DNA of 64,000 nt from Paraspadella gotoi (taxonomy: Eukaryota > Chaetognatha). The number at the start of each line of letters is the position of its first letter. Within the stretch, counting starts at the first letter, position 1. The stretch is from the NCBI GenBank assembly GCA_051294375.1, contig CM119270.1:1772091-1836090 (forward strand), given 5' to 3'. The notes under the pieces were generated by a model. That model did not search any database. It was not told where the DNA came from and was given only the letters and a program-made list of their open reading frames with translations. The position numbers were made by a program, and so were the translations under genes. Of the stretch, positions 1-12,924 are shown piece after piece.

Positions 1-285
1 TATATGTGGATAAGGCGCTAAGTGGGCTGAAGATGATTATCCGTAACTTCTATAACCCCCTTTAGTAGCCATGGAACGGGTCCTGGGCTTGGAACCAGGC
101 TTGAGGGGTTGCCACGCCCCCAAGGCGGCTTACGGCCGTCCTCACGCTTCCCACAGGGTAGGTACCGGGTTGGGATTGAACCCGGTACCTAGTGGTCATG
201 AGCTGATGGCTTTTCTCAATGAGCCACCGGCTTATAGGCGGGGTGAACCTAGGCAATGCCCGACTACATATATACATGTTATAAC
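1..285 (-). repeat. tRNA-derived SINE-like element, copy 1
   Basis: On the minus strand an A-box-like TGGCTCATTGAG (complement of 215-226) lies about 30 bases before a B-box-like GGGTTCAATCCC (complement of 172-183), the spacing of a polymerase III promoter in a tRNA. A hairpin GGTACCGGGTT/AACCCGGTACC encloses the B box. Copies at 1900-2185, 32102-32390 and shorter relatives at 22310-22440 and 22732-22840 show it is dispersed. Confidence 0.65.
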
Positions 286-669
286 GTAACTTGGACGGAC
301 GGACCAATCAATCGATAAACTGACCGACCATTGGACACGAAAGTGATTTAAAGAGTTACTTCGCGAGGACTCGCCCTGCAACTAAAAACCCCCGGTTAAT
401 CGTCGATACGTGATCCATTTATTCCAATATATTCACGGTTTACAATAAGGAATTCGCCCGTACATTCTTCACGACTGTGAAGGTCATAAAAAGAGATAAA
501 CTCTCGGGTCGTTATTTCCGGTGCCCGTTGTACGAACTCGGGAGTCGTTATAAGAAAAAAAAAGAGAAAGTCGTGTATTTGTTATTCATTGCTCGTCGCT
601 GTTAGAGGGGGACAGACGGAGTGAGCAGATATTGCATTACAGGAAGAGAGAGAGAGAGAGAGAGAGACC

Positions 670-712
<43 letters not shown>

Positions 713-1166
713 AGGAGAGAGTGACAAGGAAAGAAAAAAAGAAGAGAGAGAGCGTATAATAAAAAAGATAAGCCTTATCACAACACAGCGAGCAGTCAAG
801 CAACCTTGGCCGCCGAATAAACGATCAAGTTTAACATACCTCTTTGCCTCACCTAAGAAAATAGGGTTAGGAAAATCCTTTTTAACTTATTTTTTTTGCT
901 TTTCTTTTACTTTTTTTACTTTTTTTTTCTAATTTTTTTTTTTTATGAAAATTTGCAAAATTACTTGTTTCACTATTTTCTATTTTATTTATTTTATAAA
1001 GGTTTTACTATTTACTTTAAATAATTTAATTATAAATTTATTTCTCTTTTCATTTTTTTTCTTTTCATTAAATCTAATAATTCATTTTTGGGAGGGGGAG
1101 GTCAGTGTTGTGTTCTGGAAATAGAGAGAGTGTGGCGGTATATTCACACCGCCTCACGTCCACCAT
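1..1166. repeat. Copy 1 of duplicated SINE-bearing segment
   Basis: Closely matches 1900-2904 base for base except for indels and a different microsatellite block (640-880 here). It ends at the 25-N gap 1167-1191. Confidence 0.85.
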
Positions 1167-1191
1167 NNNNNNNNNNNNNNNNNNNNNNNNN
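1167..1191. other. 25-N assembly gap
   Basis: Ends duplicate copy 1-1166. The other 25-N gaps are at 12886-12910 and 37227-37251; 10-N gaps at 22479-22488 and 24642-24651; longer gaps are named in other entries and at 20982-21516, 23461-23766, 53627-53852 and 60859-61380. Confidence 0.98.
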
Positions 1192-1640
1192 AAAATCGTT
1201 TTTTAAATTTCCCCCAGATTCGATTTTTAAATCTTCATTAAATCTTCTATTCGCACAAACTTCACCCAAAATCTTTTCATAAATCTTCTCTCTTCGACCA
1301 AACATTACGAAAAAATGATTAAGATGTTCAAAGAAAAAGGGAGGGAATCTTTTGGCGAAGGAAGCGTTTAAAGAAAAATACAGGACTGGATGTTTCGCTG
1401 ACTTAATATTATAATCATAAAAAATTATGAGGCCAAAACTTTTGACAAAACCTCATCGTGGGAATGTTATTACGAATCTTTTTAATATTTGACAAGGAGG
1501 GATAATGATGGCTCGATCCTTATATCAATTAAAATCGAAATTAAGTGTGAGAAAAGAAAATCTAGAAATTGAAATCTGTAAATGAAGGAGAAAAAAAAAG
1601 GGTAATTTCTATGTATTAACTTAACTTAACTTTGTTTTTA

Positions 1641-1718
1641 AGTGATCACAAGCAAAAGTGATCACATTCAAAAGTGATCACATTCAAAAGCGATCACATT
1701 CAAAAGTGGATCACGTGA
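1641..1718 (+). repeat. 16-base tandem repeat with palindromic GTGATCAC
   Basis: Four to five units of GTGATCACATTCAAAA, with point variants (GCGATCAC, GTGGATCACGTGA in the last). Confidence 0.8.
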
Positions 1719-1899
1719 TTAAGTAAGTATGTAAAATTTTCATCCAGCCTTCCAAGTATTAACTTGAATGACTCCGTATTATTTAGTTATTTATATAAAC
1801 ATTTTGCGTTATACAATTTAAATTCTCAGTAATTACATATGAAACATATGCGCAATGAAAGTTTCTTGATATAGCGGATTTGTCAGTTTTTAAACAAGT

Positions 1900-2185
1900 T
1901 ATATGTGGATAAGGCGCTAAGTGGGCTGAAGATGATTATCCGTAACTTCTATAACCCCCTTTAGTAGCCATGGAACGGGTCCTGGGCTTGGAACCAGGCT
2001 TGAGGGGTTGCCACGCCCCAAGGCGGCTTACGGCCGTCCTCACGCTTCCACAGCGGTAGGTACCGGTTGGGATTGAACCCGGTACCTAGGTGGTCATGAG
2101 CTGATTGGCTTTTCTCAATGAGCCACACCGGCTTATAGGCGGGGTGAACCTAGGCAATGCCCGACTACATATATACATGTTATAA
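1900..2185 (-). repeat. tRNA-derived SINE-like element, copy 2
   Basis: Same layout as the element at 1-285, with a few single-base indels. It lies in the duplicated segment, so it is not an independent insertion. Confidence 0.6.
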
Positions 2186-2583
2186 CGTAACTTGGACGGA
2201 CGGACCAATCAATCGATAAACTGACCGACCATTGGACACGAAATGATTTAAAGAGTTACTTCGCGAGGACTCGCCCTGCAACTAAAACCCCCGGTTAATC
2301 GTCGATACGTGATCCATTTATTCCAATATATTCACGGTTTACAATAAGGAATTCGCCCGTACATCTTCACGACTGTGAAGGTCATAAAAAGAGATAAACT
2401 CTCGGGTCGTTATTTCCGGTGCCCGTTGTACGAACTCGGAGTCGTTATAAGAAAAAAAAAGAGAAAGTCGTGTATTGTTATTCATTGCTCGTCGCTGTTA
2501 GAGGGGGACAGACGGAGTGAGCAGATATTGCATAAGGGGGTAAAAAGAGAGCGAGATAGAAAAAAGAGAAGGAGGAGAAGTAG

Positions 2584-2621
<38 letters not shown>

Positions 2622-2904
2622 TAAGAACAAGAACAATATGTCCTGATAGAAAGAGAAATTGTTCTAATTTTTTTTTTTTTTATGAAAATTTGCAAAATTA
2701 TTTGTTTCACTATTTTCTATTTTATTTATTTTATAAAGGTTTTACTATTTACTTTAAATAATTTAATTATAAATTTATTTCTCTTTTCATTTTTTTTCTT
2801 TTCATTAAATCTAATAATTCATTTTTGGGAGGGGGAGGTCAGTGTTGTGTTCTGGAAATAGAGAGAGTGTGGCGTATATTCACACCGCCTCACGTCCACC
2901 ATCC
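1900..2904. repeat. Copy 2 of duplicated SINE-bearing segment
   Basis: Starts again with ATATGTGGATAAGGCGC and runs to CACGTCCACCAT, the exact words that end copy 1. Beyond this point copy 2 continues into unique sequence (2905-3140). Confidence 0.85.
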
Positions 2905-3140
2905 TTCAGCCAAATCCATTGGCTCAGAGGGGGAACACACCATCCCAGGCGTAGTGTTCCATCCACAGTCCTACGACTTCCCTCTGCGTTGGCAAAGCGA
3001 GACCGTCCTAGGGTAACCGCGCCAGTGACTGGAGGCGTCACTGAGGTCGAAGCCCCCAAAGCCAACAGGGAGATGCCCCATCCCAATGGCATCATCAGGC
3101 AACCCGGCTGTTGCCATAAGAGCATCTATTCAAAACAAGG
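2905..3140. other. GC-moderate unassigned segment
   Basis: Both strands have open frames (minus 3125-2880, plus 2842-3144), but neither matches a family I know. It has inverted words such as CAACCCGGCTGTTG. It may be a repeat relic. No splice sites stand out. Confidence 0.3.
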
Positions 3141-3367
3141 TTAGATTACAATCTGTCCTAGTTTACTAATATATATCACACATCATTTCTTTTAGAAAGT
3201 CATTAATGAAAAATCATAATATCTTAGAGGCTGAACAGAAAGGATAAGTTTTTTTTGGGGGGGGGATATAATTTTAATGATTCTTGTTAAAACTATATTT
3301 GTTCTATCTGTTTGACGTTCTGTCTGATTCTGGCTACCTCTCTTTCCATTTTTCTTCTAATTTTTCC

Positions 3368-3421
<54 letters not shown>

Positions 3422-4357
3422 GTTTCCCTTCTCTTTCAATTTCGCTCAAAATCAGCGAATCTCGATTCTCGATCGACTTTTGCCGCCGGAAAATCGTTTC
3501 CAGGGATTTTTGGATCCAATCAATCGGACGATCAGTCTCGGCCAATCATTCGGCCATTCGGTCGAATAATCTACCAATCAACCAATAAAATAATAGACGA
3601 CCATGATAGCTGTCACTAAGTCAGTTAAGCCTGACGTCCGCGCAATCAGTCAAAATTTCGTTTTATCAACTAATCAAACAATCAGACAATTCAGAGGCCG
3701 GTCGAGTCGAGGACTTGGACTGCCCTCGCCCGCCGCCGCACGGCCGAAGCCGCCGCCGCCGCAGCCGCCGTCTCCCCTGGCGAAAGGAGATGAAGAAAAA
3801 CTTGATTAGATTTTTGGTGAATTTTCAATCAAAGTCAGAAATTGATTCTGCGTCGAGAGGAAATCAGAGAGACTTTGATGAACTCCTTCCGGCGTCCGTT
3901 TGGAAACTGCACGGGGTTTGACAATGAGTCTCAAACCCCGAAACCATGGTCTTTGTTCGCTTCTGAAAAAAAGATGTTAGTTAAAACTGATTGGAAAGAC
4001 TGACTTCAATGAACTGGCGAATATTTAAATTTATTTTCAATTAAATGTGTGACAACTTACTTTTCGGTTTTCTCAGCTCACATACATAATTTACTATTAC
4101 TTTGCGAAAGGTAGAATAGCTTTTGTACAAAAAATAATTTTCGAACACTTCTGGCTAGAGTAAATAAGAAACTTGATAAAAATGAGATACGACCAAGTTT
4201 AGAGTAATAAATAAGTTTAGAGGAATAAATAAAAAAAAAATATCGACATTTTATTTTTAAAACGAAAGTCGTCCCATGAAACTGAATAAGTCTCATGAGC
4301 TCATCCATTAAATTCGTCAATAAAAGTTTAATCCTTCAAATTTTTAAGAAATCTTCG

Positions 4358-4399
<42 letters not shown>

Positions 4400-5460
4400 T
4401 TTGCCTCATTTCTAAGTCATAGCTTTTGCATTCCCACGTTTCCTTAATGTGATTGCATTCGACATAGTTGAATTTTAATAATTGAGTCGAGTTTAAGCCA
4501 CAATTTTTGAGGAAATCTCAATATTAAAGAGATGAGAGGAGAGAAATAAAAAAAAAAAATTAAAAAGTACATTGAAACAAAAACAAGTGAAAATAGAAGA
4601 GAATAATAAAAGGAGCCCAGATCTTGGTTATTAATATTATTAGTAGAAAAGAAAAGAAAATCGCTGACCGAATTCTTAAAAAATTCAAATTCTCGATAAA
4701 AAATCGTTTTGCTCTCTCTGTTCTTACGCCAATCGCAAAACGTTACACCTTTTTTGGAATTAGTTATAAAATTATTTACTTTACAAATGTAAACCAAATA
4801 TAAAAATGAATGCCACATTGTACAATTAGCCATTTGGATTCCATTCGCTTTTCTGATTTCAATTAATCGATTCCTCTCATTTTTATCTCGACAACTTTCA
4901 CTAAGGTAAGAAAAAGAAAATATGAAAAAAAAGGGGAAAAAAAGTGAACAACTATTGGATTCGCGATGAAAAAAAAATGAAGAGGAAATGAGAAAAGATG
5001 TTTCTTTTAGTGAGAAAATGGAAAAATTAGCAGAAGAAGAAAAAGATACTGAATCAAAGGGGAACGATAACAACAACGACAACAAAGAGAGAGAAAATAA
5101 AAATGGCGAACGAAATGAGATTAATCGATGAATGAGATGAATGAATTAATGAAATTAATGAATGAGTTGAATGGAATGAATGAATCAGAAGCACAAATTG
5201 AATCGGCTAATTTTTACAATGTGGCATTTATTTTATTTTTTATACAGGGAGAATAAAAAAATACAAATTTGGTTTACATTTGCAAAGAAAAGTATATAAA
5301 TATTAATACTACTTCTTAATAAGATAAAGAGTTTCGACCGGCGAAACAACTTCTTGGCAAAACATTCCTGATGAAAACAAATAGCAATATTATCATATTT
5401 TCTTTTTAATAATTATTATAATCACCTTTTTTAGCCACACTCACGATTGGGTCACGGGTC
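3141..5460. other. No gene recognised
   Basis: Contains (TC)n at 3372-3419, a GC-rich CCG run at 3727-3770, (GTC)n at 4357-4399 and AT-rich sequence. The open frame on the minus strand (4444-5085) has no recognisable motif. Confidence 0.5.
4357..4399 (+). repeat. (GTC)n microsatellite
   Basis: About 14 pure units. Confidence 0.95.
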
Positions 5461-5512
5461 AGGTCACGGGTCACGTCGCTGATCACTTCGATGGGTCAGA
5501 GGTCAACATTGA

Positions 5513-5630
5513 TGACGTCACGAGTCGAAGATTTGACTTTTTCCTTCGAGACTAAATATCATTCGGTGCGAGAGAGAGAGAGACAAGAGAGAGAGACTAG
5601 AAGGAGAGATGAGAGAGAGAGAGAGAGCGC

Positions 5631-5661
<31 letters not shown>

Positions 5662-5798
5662 CAGAGGTTTCTTCTTTTGACGTCAACGAATGACGTGCAT
5701 CAGATGACGTCAAAATTGACGTCTCTGGCTAAGGTCGGACGAAAAATTGACGTCACGACTTCCACTTTTTTTTCGATTCGAAGGTCAAGATGACGTCA
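5513..5798 (+). promoter_or_regulatory. Cluster of CRE octamers, copy 1
   Basis: Five perfect TGACGTCA at 5513, 5678, 5705, 5748 and 5791, plus broken ones (TGACGTGCA near 5691, TGACGTCT at 5717). TGACGTCA is the palindromic CREB/ATF site. The first lies just upstream of the duplication edge. Confidence 0.6.
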
Positions 5799-6214
5799 CC
5801 GATTCAAAGTCAAAGAGTCTGACTTGTTCTTGTTCTTGTCCTTGTTTTTGTTGATGTTCTGTTTCTGTTTTATGGGTTTTGTTATTATTGTCTCTTTTTT
5901 TTGCGCATTATTTTTACGCCATCAACATCGGTAAAAGTCACTTGCGTCATTTACGCCAATCAAAAGTTCAAAAGAGAGAGAGAGACAGAAAAGAATGAAA
6001 AGAGAGAGGAGAGAGAGAGAGAGAAGAGATGAGAGAAGACCGAGAGAGAGAGAGATGAAAATATAAGAACAACAACACTAAAACAACAACCCTTGGAATG
6101 AAATAAGTTGAAGCTATGTGAAAAACCACGATGTATCTTCAAAGAAAATTCGATGCTGATAAATGCATTTGGCGGAATCCAAACCGATCTCGTCTCCTCT
6201 CTCTCTCTCTCTCT

Positions 6215-6287
<73 letters not shown>

Positions 6288-6463
6288 ATCAAAAAGTGAG
6301 AACTACAATCTTAAAAATACTTAACGCACACATACTGACCACCTCTCACACAACACACACAGCAGTCCCACTCACGTAACATTCACACACATCGATATCT
6401 ACTCTCACACAGCCACGCTCGCCACCAAGGCTTCTATCCTTCTCTCTCTCACCCCTCCTCCCC

Positions 6464-6580
6464 CAAGTCTTTTCCGCGCGGCAGCGACGACCGCAGAGTT
6501 CGCAACGACTGTTCGTCGCCCGCGGCAGCTGCGGCAGCTGCGGCGGCGTCAGCGACCGCGATTCGCTGCCCGCAGCTGGT
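6464..6580 (+). other. CpG-rich block, candidate 5' exon, copy 1
   Basis: A GC-rich island in AT-rich sequence with GCGGCAGCTGCGGCAGCTGC words, ending CAGCTG|GTGAGACG, a good donor at 6579. Frames differ from copy 2 because of single-base indels. Confidence 0.35.
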
Positions 6581-6609
6581 GAGACGAATCCAGCGCTGAG
6601 GATTTTATT

Positions 6610-7120
6610 TTAGTTCAGGTGAATTTCTTTTTCTCTTCTCTTTTTTTTATTTAATTTTTTTTATTTATTTCTTTTTTTCTTTCCTCCTCTTTCCTTTCCT
6701 CTCTTTCCTTTCCTCCCTTCTTTTTTCCTCCCCCTTCCTTTTTTCCCTTTTCCTTTTCTCTCTTTTTTTCTTTCTTTCTTTCTTTTCTTTCCTCCCTCTT
6801 TCCTTTTCTCTATTCTTCATTTCATCCCCCTTTCCTTTCCTCCCTTGCTTTCTTTTCTCCCTTCTTTCCTTTCCTCCCTCTTTTCCTTTATTTCTTCTTT
6901 CATTCATCCCCCTTCCTTTCTCCCTCTTTCCTTTTCTTTCTTCTTTCAATTTCATCCCCCTTTCCTTTCCTCCCTTTTTTCCTTTTCTACCTTCTTTCCT
7001 TTCCTCCCTATTTCCTTTATTTCTTCTTTCATTTCATCCCATTTCCTTTCCTCCCTTCTTTCCTTTCCTACCTTCTTCCTTTCCTCCCTTCTTTCCTTTC
7101 CCCTCTATCCATTCCTTCTT
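6610..7120 (+). repeat. Polypyrimidine (CTTTCCTTTCCTCC)-like tract, copy 1
   Basis: Degenerate repeats of TTTCCTTTCCTCCC with CATTTCATCCCC spacers; copy 2 at 13870-14370. Non-coding. Confidence 0.85.
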
Positions 7121-7514
7121 AGACTTCAGATTCGTTTTCACATTTCGCGGAAAAAATAAAATAAAATGTTTTTTACGAAAAAAAAAAAAAACAATTTATT
7201 TTTTTCGTCAGATATTTTTTTCTCTCCGGTTTTTATATTTATTTTTGTTTTTCATATTTATTTTTGTTTATTTTTCTTTGTTTTTTGAAATGGTCAAAAA
7301 ATTTAGTGTTTTAAATGTTATTGTGAAAAAAATCTCTTTGGTGCGTCAACAGTTGTGTGAATGAGTCCCTGTATTATTCGAGGCCGAGAGTCAAGTCTCC
7401 AGTTTTTTTCTTACCGTCACCGTTAGCGTACTGTTAAACTGTTACTGTTACTGTTACTGTTACCGTTAACAAATTCACTGATAGGAAAGCCAAGCACTGA
7501 GAATTACTAAACTA

Positions 7515-7628
7515 CTGTTGAGAGGTCCTGTTATGTAATTATTATAAGAAGGACGGAGTCCTTAAACCACAACCGGCCGTCCCAAGTCAGGAGCGAGACA
7601 GCTTATTTATTAATGAACTGTATAATGG
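7515..7628 (+). repeat. GATAGCTTATTTA-type dispersed repeat, copy D1
   Basis: GGTCCTGTTATGTAATTATT, GGAGTCCTTAAACCAC, GACAGCTTATTTATTAATGA. Same family as 14784-14922, 31117-31240 and reversed copies at 42895-43010, 45620-45735 and 47645-47775. Confidence 0.65.
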
Positions 7629-7929
7629 TTTTTTTTGTTGTTTTTTTTCATAGATAACGAAGCTGGCACGAATATCCAACAAAAAGAATTCAACAAACAG
7701 TTATTCTAACGATTTTATTGTATCAATTTAACGAAGTTAATCTATTATTGAGGATAACGAGGTCTTAGTTTCGTTATAAGCGGGATTTCGAATTTGTTTT
7801 CGTTATTTGTTTGTTAAATTTCGTTTAGTTTAATGTTTTCTTTATTTTGTTTTTATTTTTTACTTAATGGAAAGGAGAGGGAGAGAATGGAGATTGATGG
7901 AATAGACGATGAAGCCATTAGAGGCGGAG

Positions 7930-7939
7930 TCTCTCTCTA

Positions 7940-7974
<35 letters not shown>

Positions 7975-8057
7975 TCTCTCTGTCTCTTCTCTCTTTCTCT
8001 CTCTCTCTCTCTTCTCCTCTATGTCTCTCTCTCTCCTCTTTTCTCTCCCTCTCTCTC

Positions 8058-8109
<52 letters not shown>

Positions 8110-8123
8110 TCTCTCTTTTCTCT

Positions 8124-8186
<63 letters not shown>

Positions 8187-8210
8187 TTCTCTCTCTCTTC
8201 TCTCTCTCTC

Positions 8211-8275
<65 letters not shown>

Positions 8276-8319
8276 TTCTCTCTCTTCTCTCTCTCTCCTC
8301 TCTCTCTCTCCTCTCTCTC

Positions 8320-8350
<31 letters not shown>

Positions 8351-8380
8351 CTCTTTCTCCCATCGCTCTCTCTCTCTAAA
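7930..8380 (+). repeat. Long imperfect (TC)n tract
   Basis: About 450 bases of TC with CCTC and TTTC interruptions. All frames are open on both strands, giving Leu-Ser or Arg-Glu polymers. Copy 2 has a gap at the same place. Confidence 0.95.
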
Positions 8381-8459
8381 AACCCCGGATATTCGATTTT
8401 AATTAGGTTGAAAAATGGTAGGGCGCCCGAACTAACGAGTCAAACATCAGACGAACGAT

Positions 8460-8930
8460 GAAATTTTAATGAAGAAAAACAAAGGCACTTTTTAAATTTT
8501 ATTATTTCAAATAATTAAAATAAAAAATAACAATTAAACGTACGTAGAACCATGTATTATGAAAAAAAGAGTTTTAAACCTTTAATCTATATTCCAGTTT
8601 CAAGAAATTGACAAAAGGTTCTCGGTTACATCCAAACGAAGCCAGTATAAGCCAGGCTAACTCAGTTTTAAGTTAGGCCCAGTCTAGAACTGAGTCAGTA
8701 TAAAATTAAACGATATAATTATACAAGTTTATACAAATCTAGATACTATATTTATACAAGTCCAAGGCAGTTTGCACGCTTCGCGAAGAATAAGTCCGTC
8801 TAAAATTAAGACTGCCTCAATGATCTTTCAACACCCGCCAAGAGACTCTCTAAAGTCAGTCAAAGTTAGTCCAAAGTCAAGCCAGTCCAAGTCAGTTTTC
8901 TAAGTTTAACCCCTTACCTGCTTTTGACTG
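8460..8930. other. No gene; short CAGTCCAAGT-like words
   Basis: AT-rich, with recurring AAGTCAGTCAAAGT and TATACAAGTTTATACAAATC words. Repeated at 15590-16060 in copy 2. Confidence 0.5.
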
Positions 8931-9291
8931 TATACTCCCCCCTAATTATTAAAAAAAACGTTTTAGATATTTTCATTCATGTTTAGATTTTAACAGAATT
9001 AATGTCTTTAGAATTTTCCTTTTGATATCGCTTATTAAATCGTCAACTTAATTGTCACAAACTGAATATTTTATTCATTCTCTTTCCTTTAAAACCCTTA
9101 AAACATCAACTAACCTCGCCATTCCATCCTCACACGTACTCACCCTTCCCCTCACTCGCAACACTTTCACTTACCCCTCCGATTCTCGACATCCCAGGTT
9201 CAACTTCCTTCGCCCAAATTTTGTCCACAGACTCATTTTTCTCGACTTTTTATCCTTCGCTGTTGGGGTCGCGATGATAATATTATGCATA

Positions 9292-9295
<4 letters not shown>

Positions 9296-9379
<84 letters not shown>
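9296..9379 (+). repeat. (GA)n microsatellite
   Basis: Copy 2 counterpart at 16430-16486 is shorter. Confidence 0.95.
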
Positions 9380-9383
<4 letters not shown>

Positions 9384-9459
9384 CTCTCTAGCGCTACATT
9401 CGCGCCCACCTTAGGGCCAAAGTGTTGCGTCCTTGACAGCGATGGAGAGATGACGTCTC

Positions 9460-9960
9460 GTTAGAAAGGAGGCAAGAAATCTCGATCAAGAAAGAAAGGA
9501 AAAAAGGGAGGAAAGGAAAGAAATAAAAAGAAAGAAAACTTGATTAAGAAGAAAGGAAGAAAGGGAGGAAAGGAAAGAATGAAAGAAATAAAAAAGGAAA
9601 GAAGTTTCGATTAAGAAAGAAAAGAGGAAAGAAAAGAAGGAATAAATAAAAAGGAAAGAAAACTTGATTAAGAAAGAAAGGAAGAAAGGGAGGAAAGGAA
9701 AGAATGAAAGAAATAAAAAGGAAAGAAATTTCGATTAAGAAAGAAAAGAGGAAAGAAAAGAAGGAAATAAATAAAAAGGAAAGAACTTTATTAAGAAAGA
9801 AAGGAAGAAAGGGAGGAAAGGAAAGAAATAAAAGAAAAGAAATTCAATTAAGAAAGAAAGGAGGAAAGGGAGAAAAGCGAAAAAAGAATAACTTGAATAA
9901 AAAAAGAGTAGAGTCCAGTCAGAAAAAAAAGCCAAAAAAAAGTAAAAGAAAAAAGATTAT
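9460..9960 (+). repeat. Purine-rich (GAAAGAAAGGA)-like tract
   Basis: Tandem segments of about 60-100 bases with AAGAAAGAAAGGA and TTGATTAAGAAAG words. Copy 2 is largely a gap (16665-16934). Confidence 0.85.
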
Positions 9961-10143
9961 AAAACTATTAAAAATCAAAAAAGCAAATAAAAAAGGGAAA
10001 GAAAAAAACATTAAAAACCTTTTGAAAAGAAAGTTTTTTATTGAAAAATCGTTAGGGAAGAAATTATCGGTTTTTAGGGTTAAACGCAAAAAGTTTTCTT
10101 TAAATTTGCTTTTGAACAATTTTTTTTAGCTCTCCCTCCCTCC

Positions 10144-10149
<6 letters not shown>

Positions 10150-10234
<85 letters not shown>
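10150..10234 (+). repeat. (TC)n microsatellite
   Basis: Nearly pure; the copy 2 counterpart falls in the gap 17303-17493. Confidence 0.95.
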
Positions 10235-10240
<6 letters not shown>

Positions 10241-11665
10241 TCGCTTCACGCCCACGTAATCATCTTAAAATGAATAAAGAAAAAAAATCCTAAAATAACG
10301 AATTTATTTTTTAAGTAAAGGTGTTTTGCCTTTCGTTGTTCTCAATAAAACGATTACTCGTAATTATAGAATTTGATGCCTTTTTTTTTCAATTTAAATC
10401 ATTGAAACTCTAACAATATTAAATCAAATGCGCCCGAAGACGAGAGAAAAATTAATTCAGACAATTTTTTTTTTCTTTCTTTCTGATAATCGTCGTTTAA
10501 ATTTGATTTTTTTAATTCCCTAAAAATCCAAAATGGTTTTGTTCGCCAGAGAAAAAGGAGAGAATATTAATTAAGAACGCAGAAGGGATGTTGTCCTGTT
10601 TTTCGTTTGGAAAACCAGATGCTATTCATTGCAATCGATGGCAACGACAACGCATTGCATCTCATTGTGTTTAAGGGTTTTGAAGCACTTGGTATTTTTT
10701 TCGAAAGGTCAATTATTGAAATTACGAAATTAAGATTCAAACTATTTTAACTATTAAGTGTTGTACGGCACATTGCGGAAATAACGAAACAACAAATATT
10801 TACCAACTTAATACAAACACGAACGAACAAAAAAAACAAAAAGAACGCACCAAAAAAAGGAACAGAAAGGAACAGAAACGAACAAAAGGAACAGAAACGA
10901 ACAGAAACGAACGGAGTAAAAAAATGAAAGAATAGGAAGGAAACTACGTCGTACGAATCCATCTTTTCGCTGAAAAGAGAAAAAGAGAAAAAATCCGACA
11001 AAAATGGTCGCTGGGTCGTTTGGTCGTTTGGTCGTTGTTGTTGTCGTCCGTCGTCGTCATCGTCGTCGAAGCCACCGTTTAGATCCTCGTAACATCGTCG
11101 TTGTCATTGTTCCTCTCGTCCATTCAGATTCGTAGTTGTCGTTATTATCGTTGTCGTCGTTATATTTCATAATTTTCACTGCCTTCGTCGTCATTGTCGG
11201 TTTCATCGTTTGAACCTTGTCGACAATTCCGTTGTCATTTCTCTGTTCGTCGTCATTGTCGTCCTCGTCGTATTATCGTTGTCGTTGTTGTCATCATCAT
11301 TAGTGACCTCGTCATCAATGTCATCGTCGTCGGTCGTCGTCGTCGTCCACGGTTCCATCGTCTGCTAGTCTCGATGGAATTCCGGCAAAAACGAGAGGAG
11401 GAGAAATGGCAGAATCTCTGAGCGCAAATCCGAGGGATTTCTCGTTCGGCGCCTTATCGGCCGTTTCCGGTGGTTGGTGCCCGGATTAGAATCGCCCAAT
11501 GGAATCGGCAGATGGAAAACGGCGGATGGAAGATGGAATTGTGAGATGGAATTGTGAGATGGAATGAAGATTTCAGATTCCACAACTCCGTTGAAACTCG
11601 CTCCCAGTTTTATTGGACTCACGATTCGTCGTTCCTGCCACTTATTGGATGCGAATTGCAGAAAG

Positions 11666-11750
<85 letters not shown>

Positions 11751-12281
11751 TTCGGTCTACTGGCCAGTCTCAGTCTTAGAAACTATCTGTGTCAACTGGT
11801 CCTTTCGTCACAAGATGTAATTCTTCGTTGGATCGAGGAGAGACGTTTCTTTCACATAATTCGCGTGATACGTGAGGCGACGACCACAGAGAGAAAAGCG
11901 TGAATTGGTTGTGGTTAAAGTGATCATCACCGAAGGACGTTTAAGTCGTGAGGGAATGGGGAAGTGAAGGGAGGGTGAGGGGGCGAAGGGGAAAAGAAAG
12001 GGATGCATCTGGATCCAAAGCTAAATGATATACGGATGGAAATCTTTTCTGTAGAAGAAGGAGGGAGAGAAGAGACAAAGCCGGTTCCATTTGCAAGGTT
12101 AAAAAGGATTGAAAGAAATAGCGGGAAAAAAAGAAAAAAAAGCTCTGAAAAAAAGGAAAAAAACAACTGAAGAATGAACAGATTTGCCCTTTAATATAAA
12201 AAAATATTAAAACTAAAATGACTACATAAAATGAAAGAAACGGAGTATGAAAAGAAATAAGGAGAGAAGATAATCAACGAC

Positions 12282-12307
12282 AGAGAGAGAAAGACGAGAG
12301 AGAGATA

Positions 12308-12387
<80 letters not shown>
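12282..12387 (+). repeat. (GA)n microsatellite
   Basis: Nearly pure, with a few GATA; copy 2 at 19485-19588. Confidence 0.95.
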
Positions 12388-12388
<1 letters not shown>

Positions 12389-12924
12389 TAAATCGGGTAC
12401 AAAGTAACAACAATGATTTTTTTACCTTATTTCTATCAATCACGAATATATTAATTTAAAATAAATGACCTCAATTAAATTCAGATAACTTAAATCTCAG
12501 AAATTGTTCTTTTTTCTTTCGTTGAGGAACCTGTTTGACCGTAACGACGACGACAACGACGAAACGACGACAATGACGACGACGACGACGACGACGAAGA
12601 CCCCAAATCGCTGACTATTTTTGTCAAAGTGTCCATTTGTTGATCAAAATGGATCTTTGCTTCCACCGTCTTTTTCGGCTTTATTCGACCATTCTCCTCT
12701 TCCTCTTCCTCTTCCTCTCCTCCTCTTCCTCTCCCCCCAATATCCACTTCTTCACATTACACCGTCAAAATATGGGCCAACCGCCTTTTATTTATTCTTC
12801 TTTTATTTCCCGCTCATTTCTTTCGGGTTCGCTCTAGATAATATAAGTGTTGATATAAAAAAAATGTTTATTTTGTTTAATTATGNNNNNNNNNNNNNNN
12901 NNNNNNNNNNAGAGGTTTCTTCTT

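Larger units (their letters stand above)
5663..12880 (+). repeat. 7.2 kb direct duplication, copy 1
   Basis: Matches 12911-20089 in order along its whole length: CRE cluster, (TC)n, CpG-rich block, (TTTCC)n, TTACTG hexamers, (TC)n, (GA)n, (AAAG)-like purine tract, Asp-rich frame, (GA)n, (GAC)n. The differences are mostly single-base indels. Copy 1 breaks two CRE octamers and the Asp-rich open frame that copy 2 keeps. Confidence 0.9.

Noticed and set aside
7833-8461. Long overlapping Leu-Ser and Arg-Glu open frames
   Set aside because: They are translations of (TC)n/(GA)n. Every frame on both strands is open, with no unique sequence.
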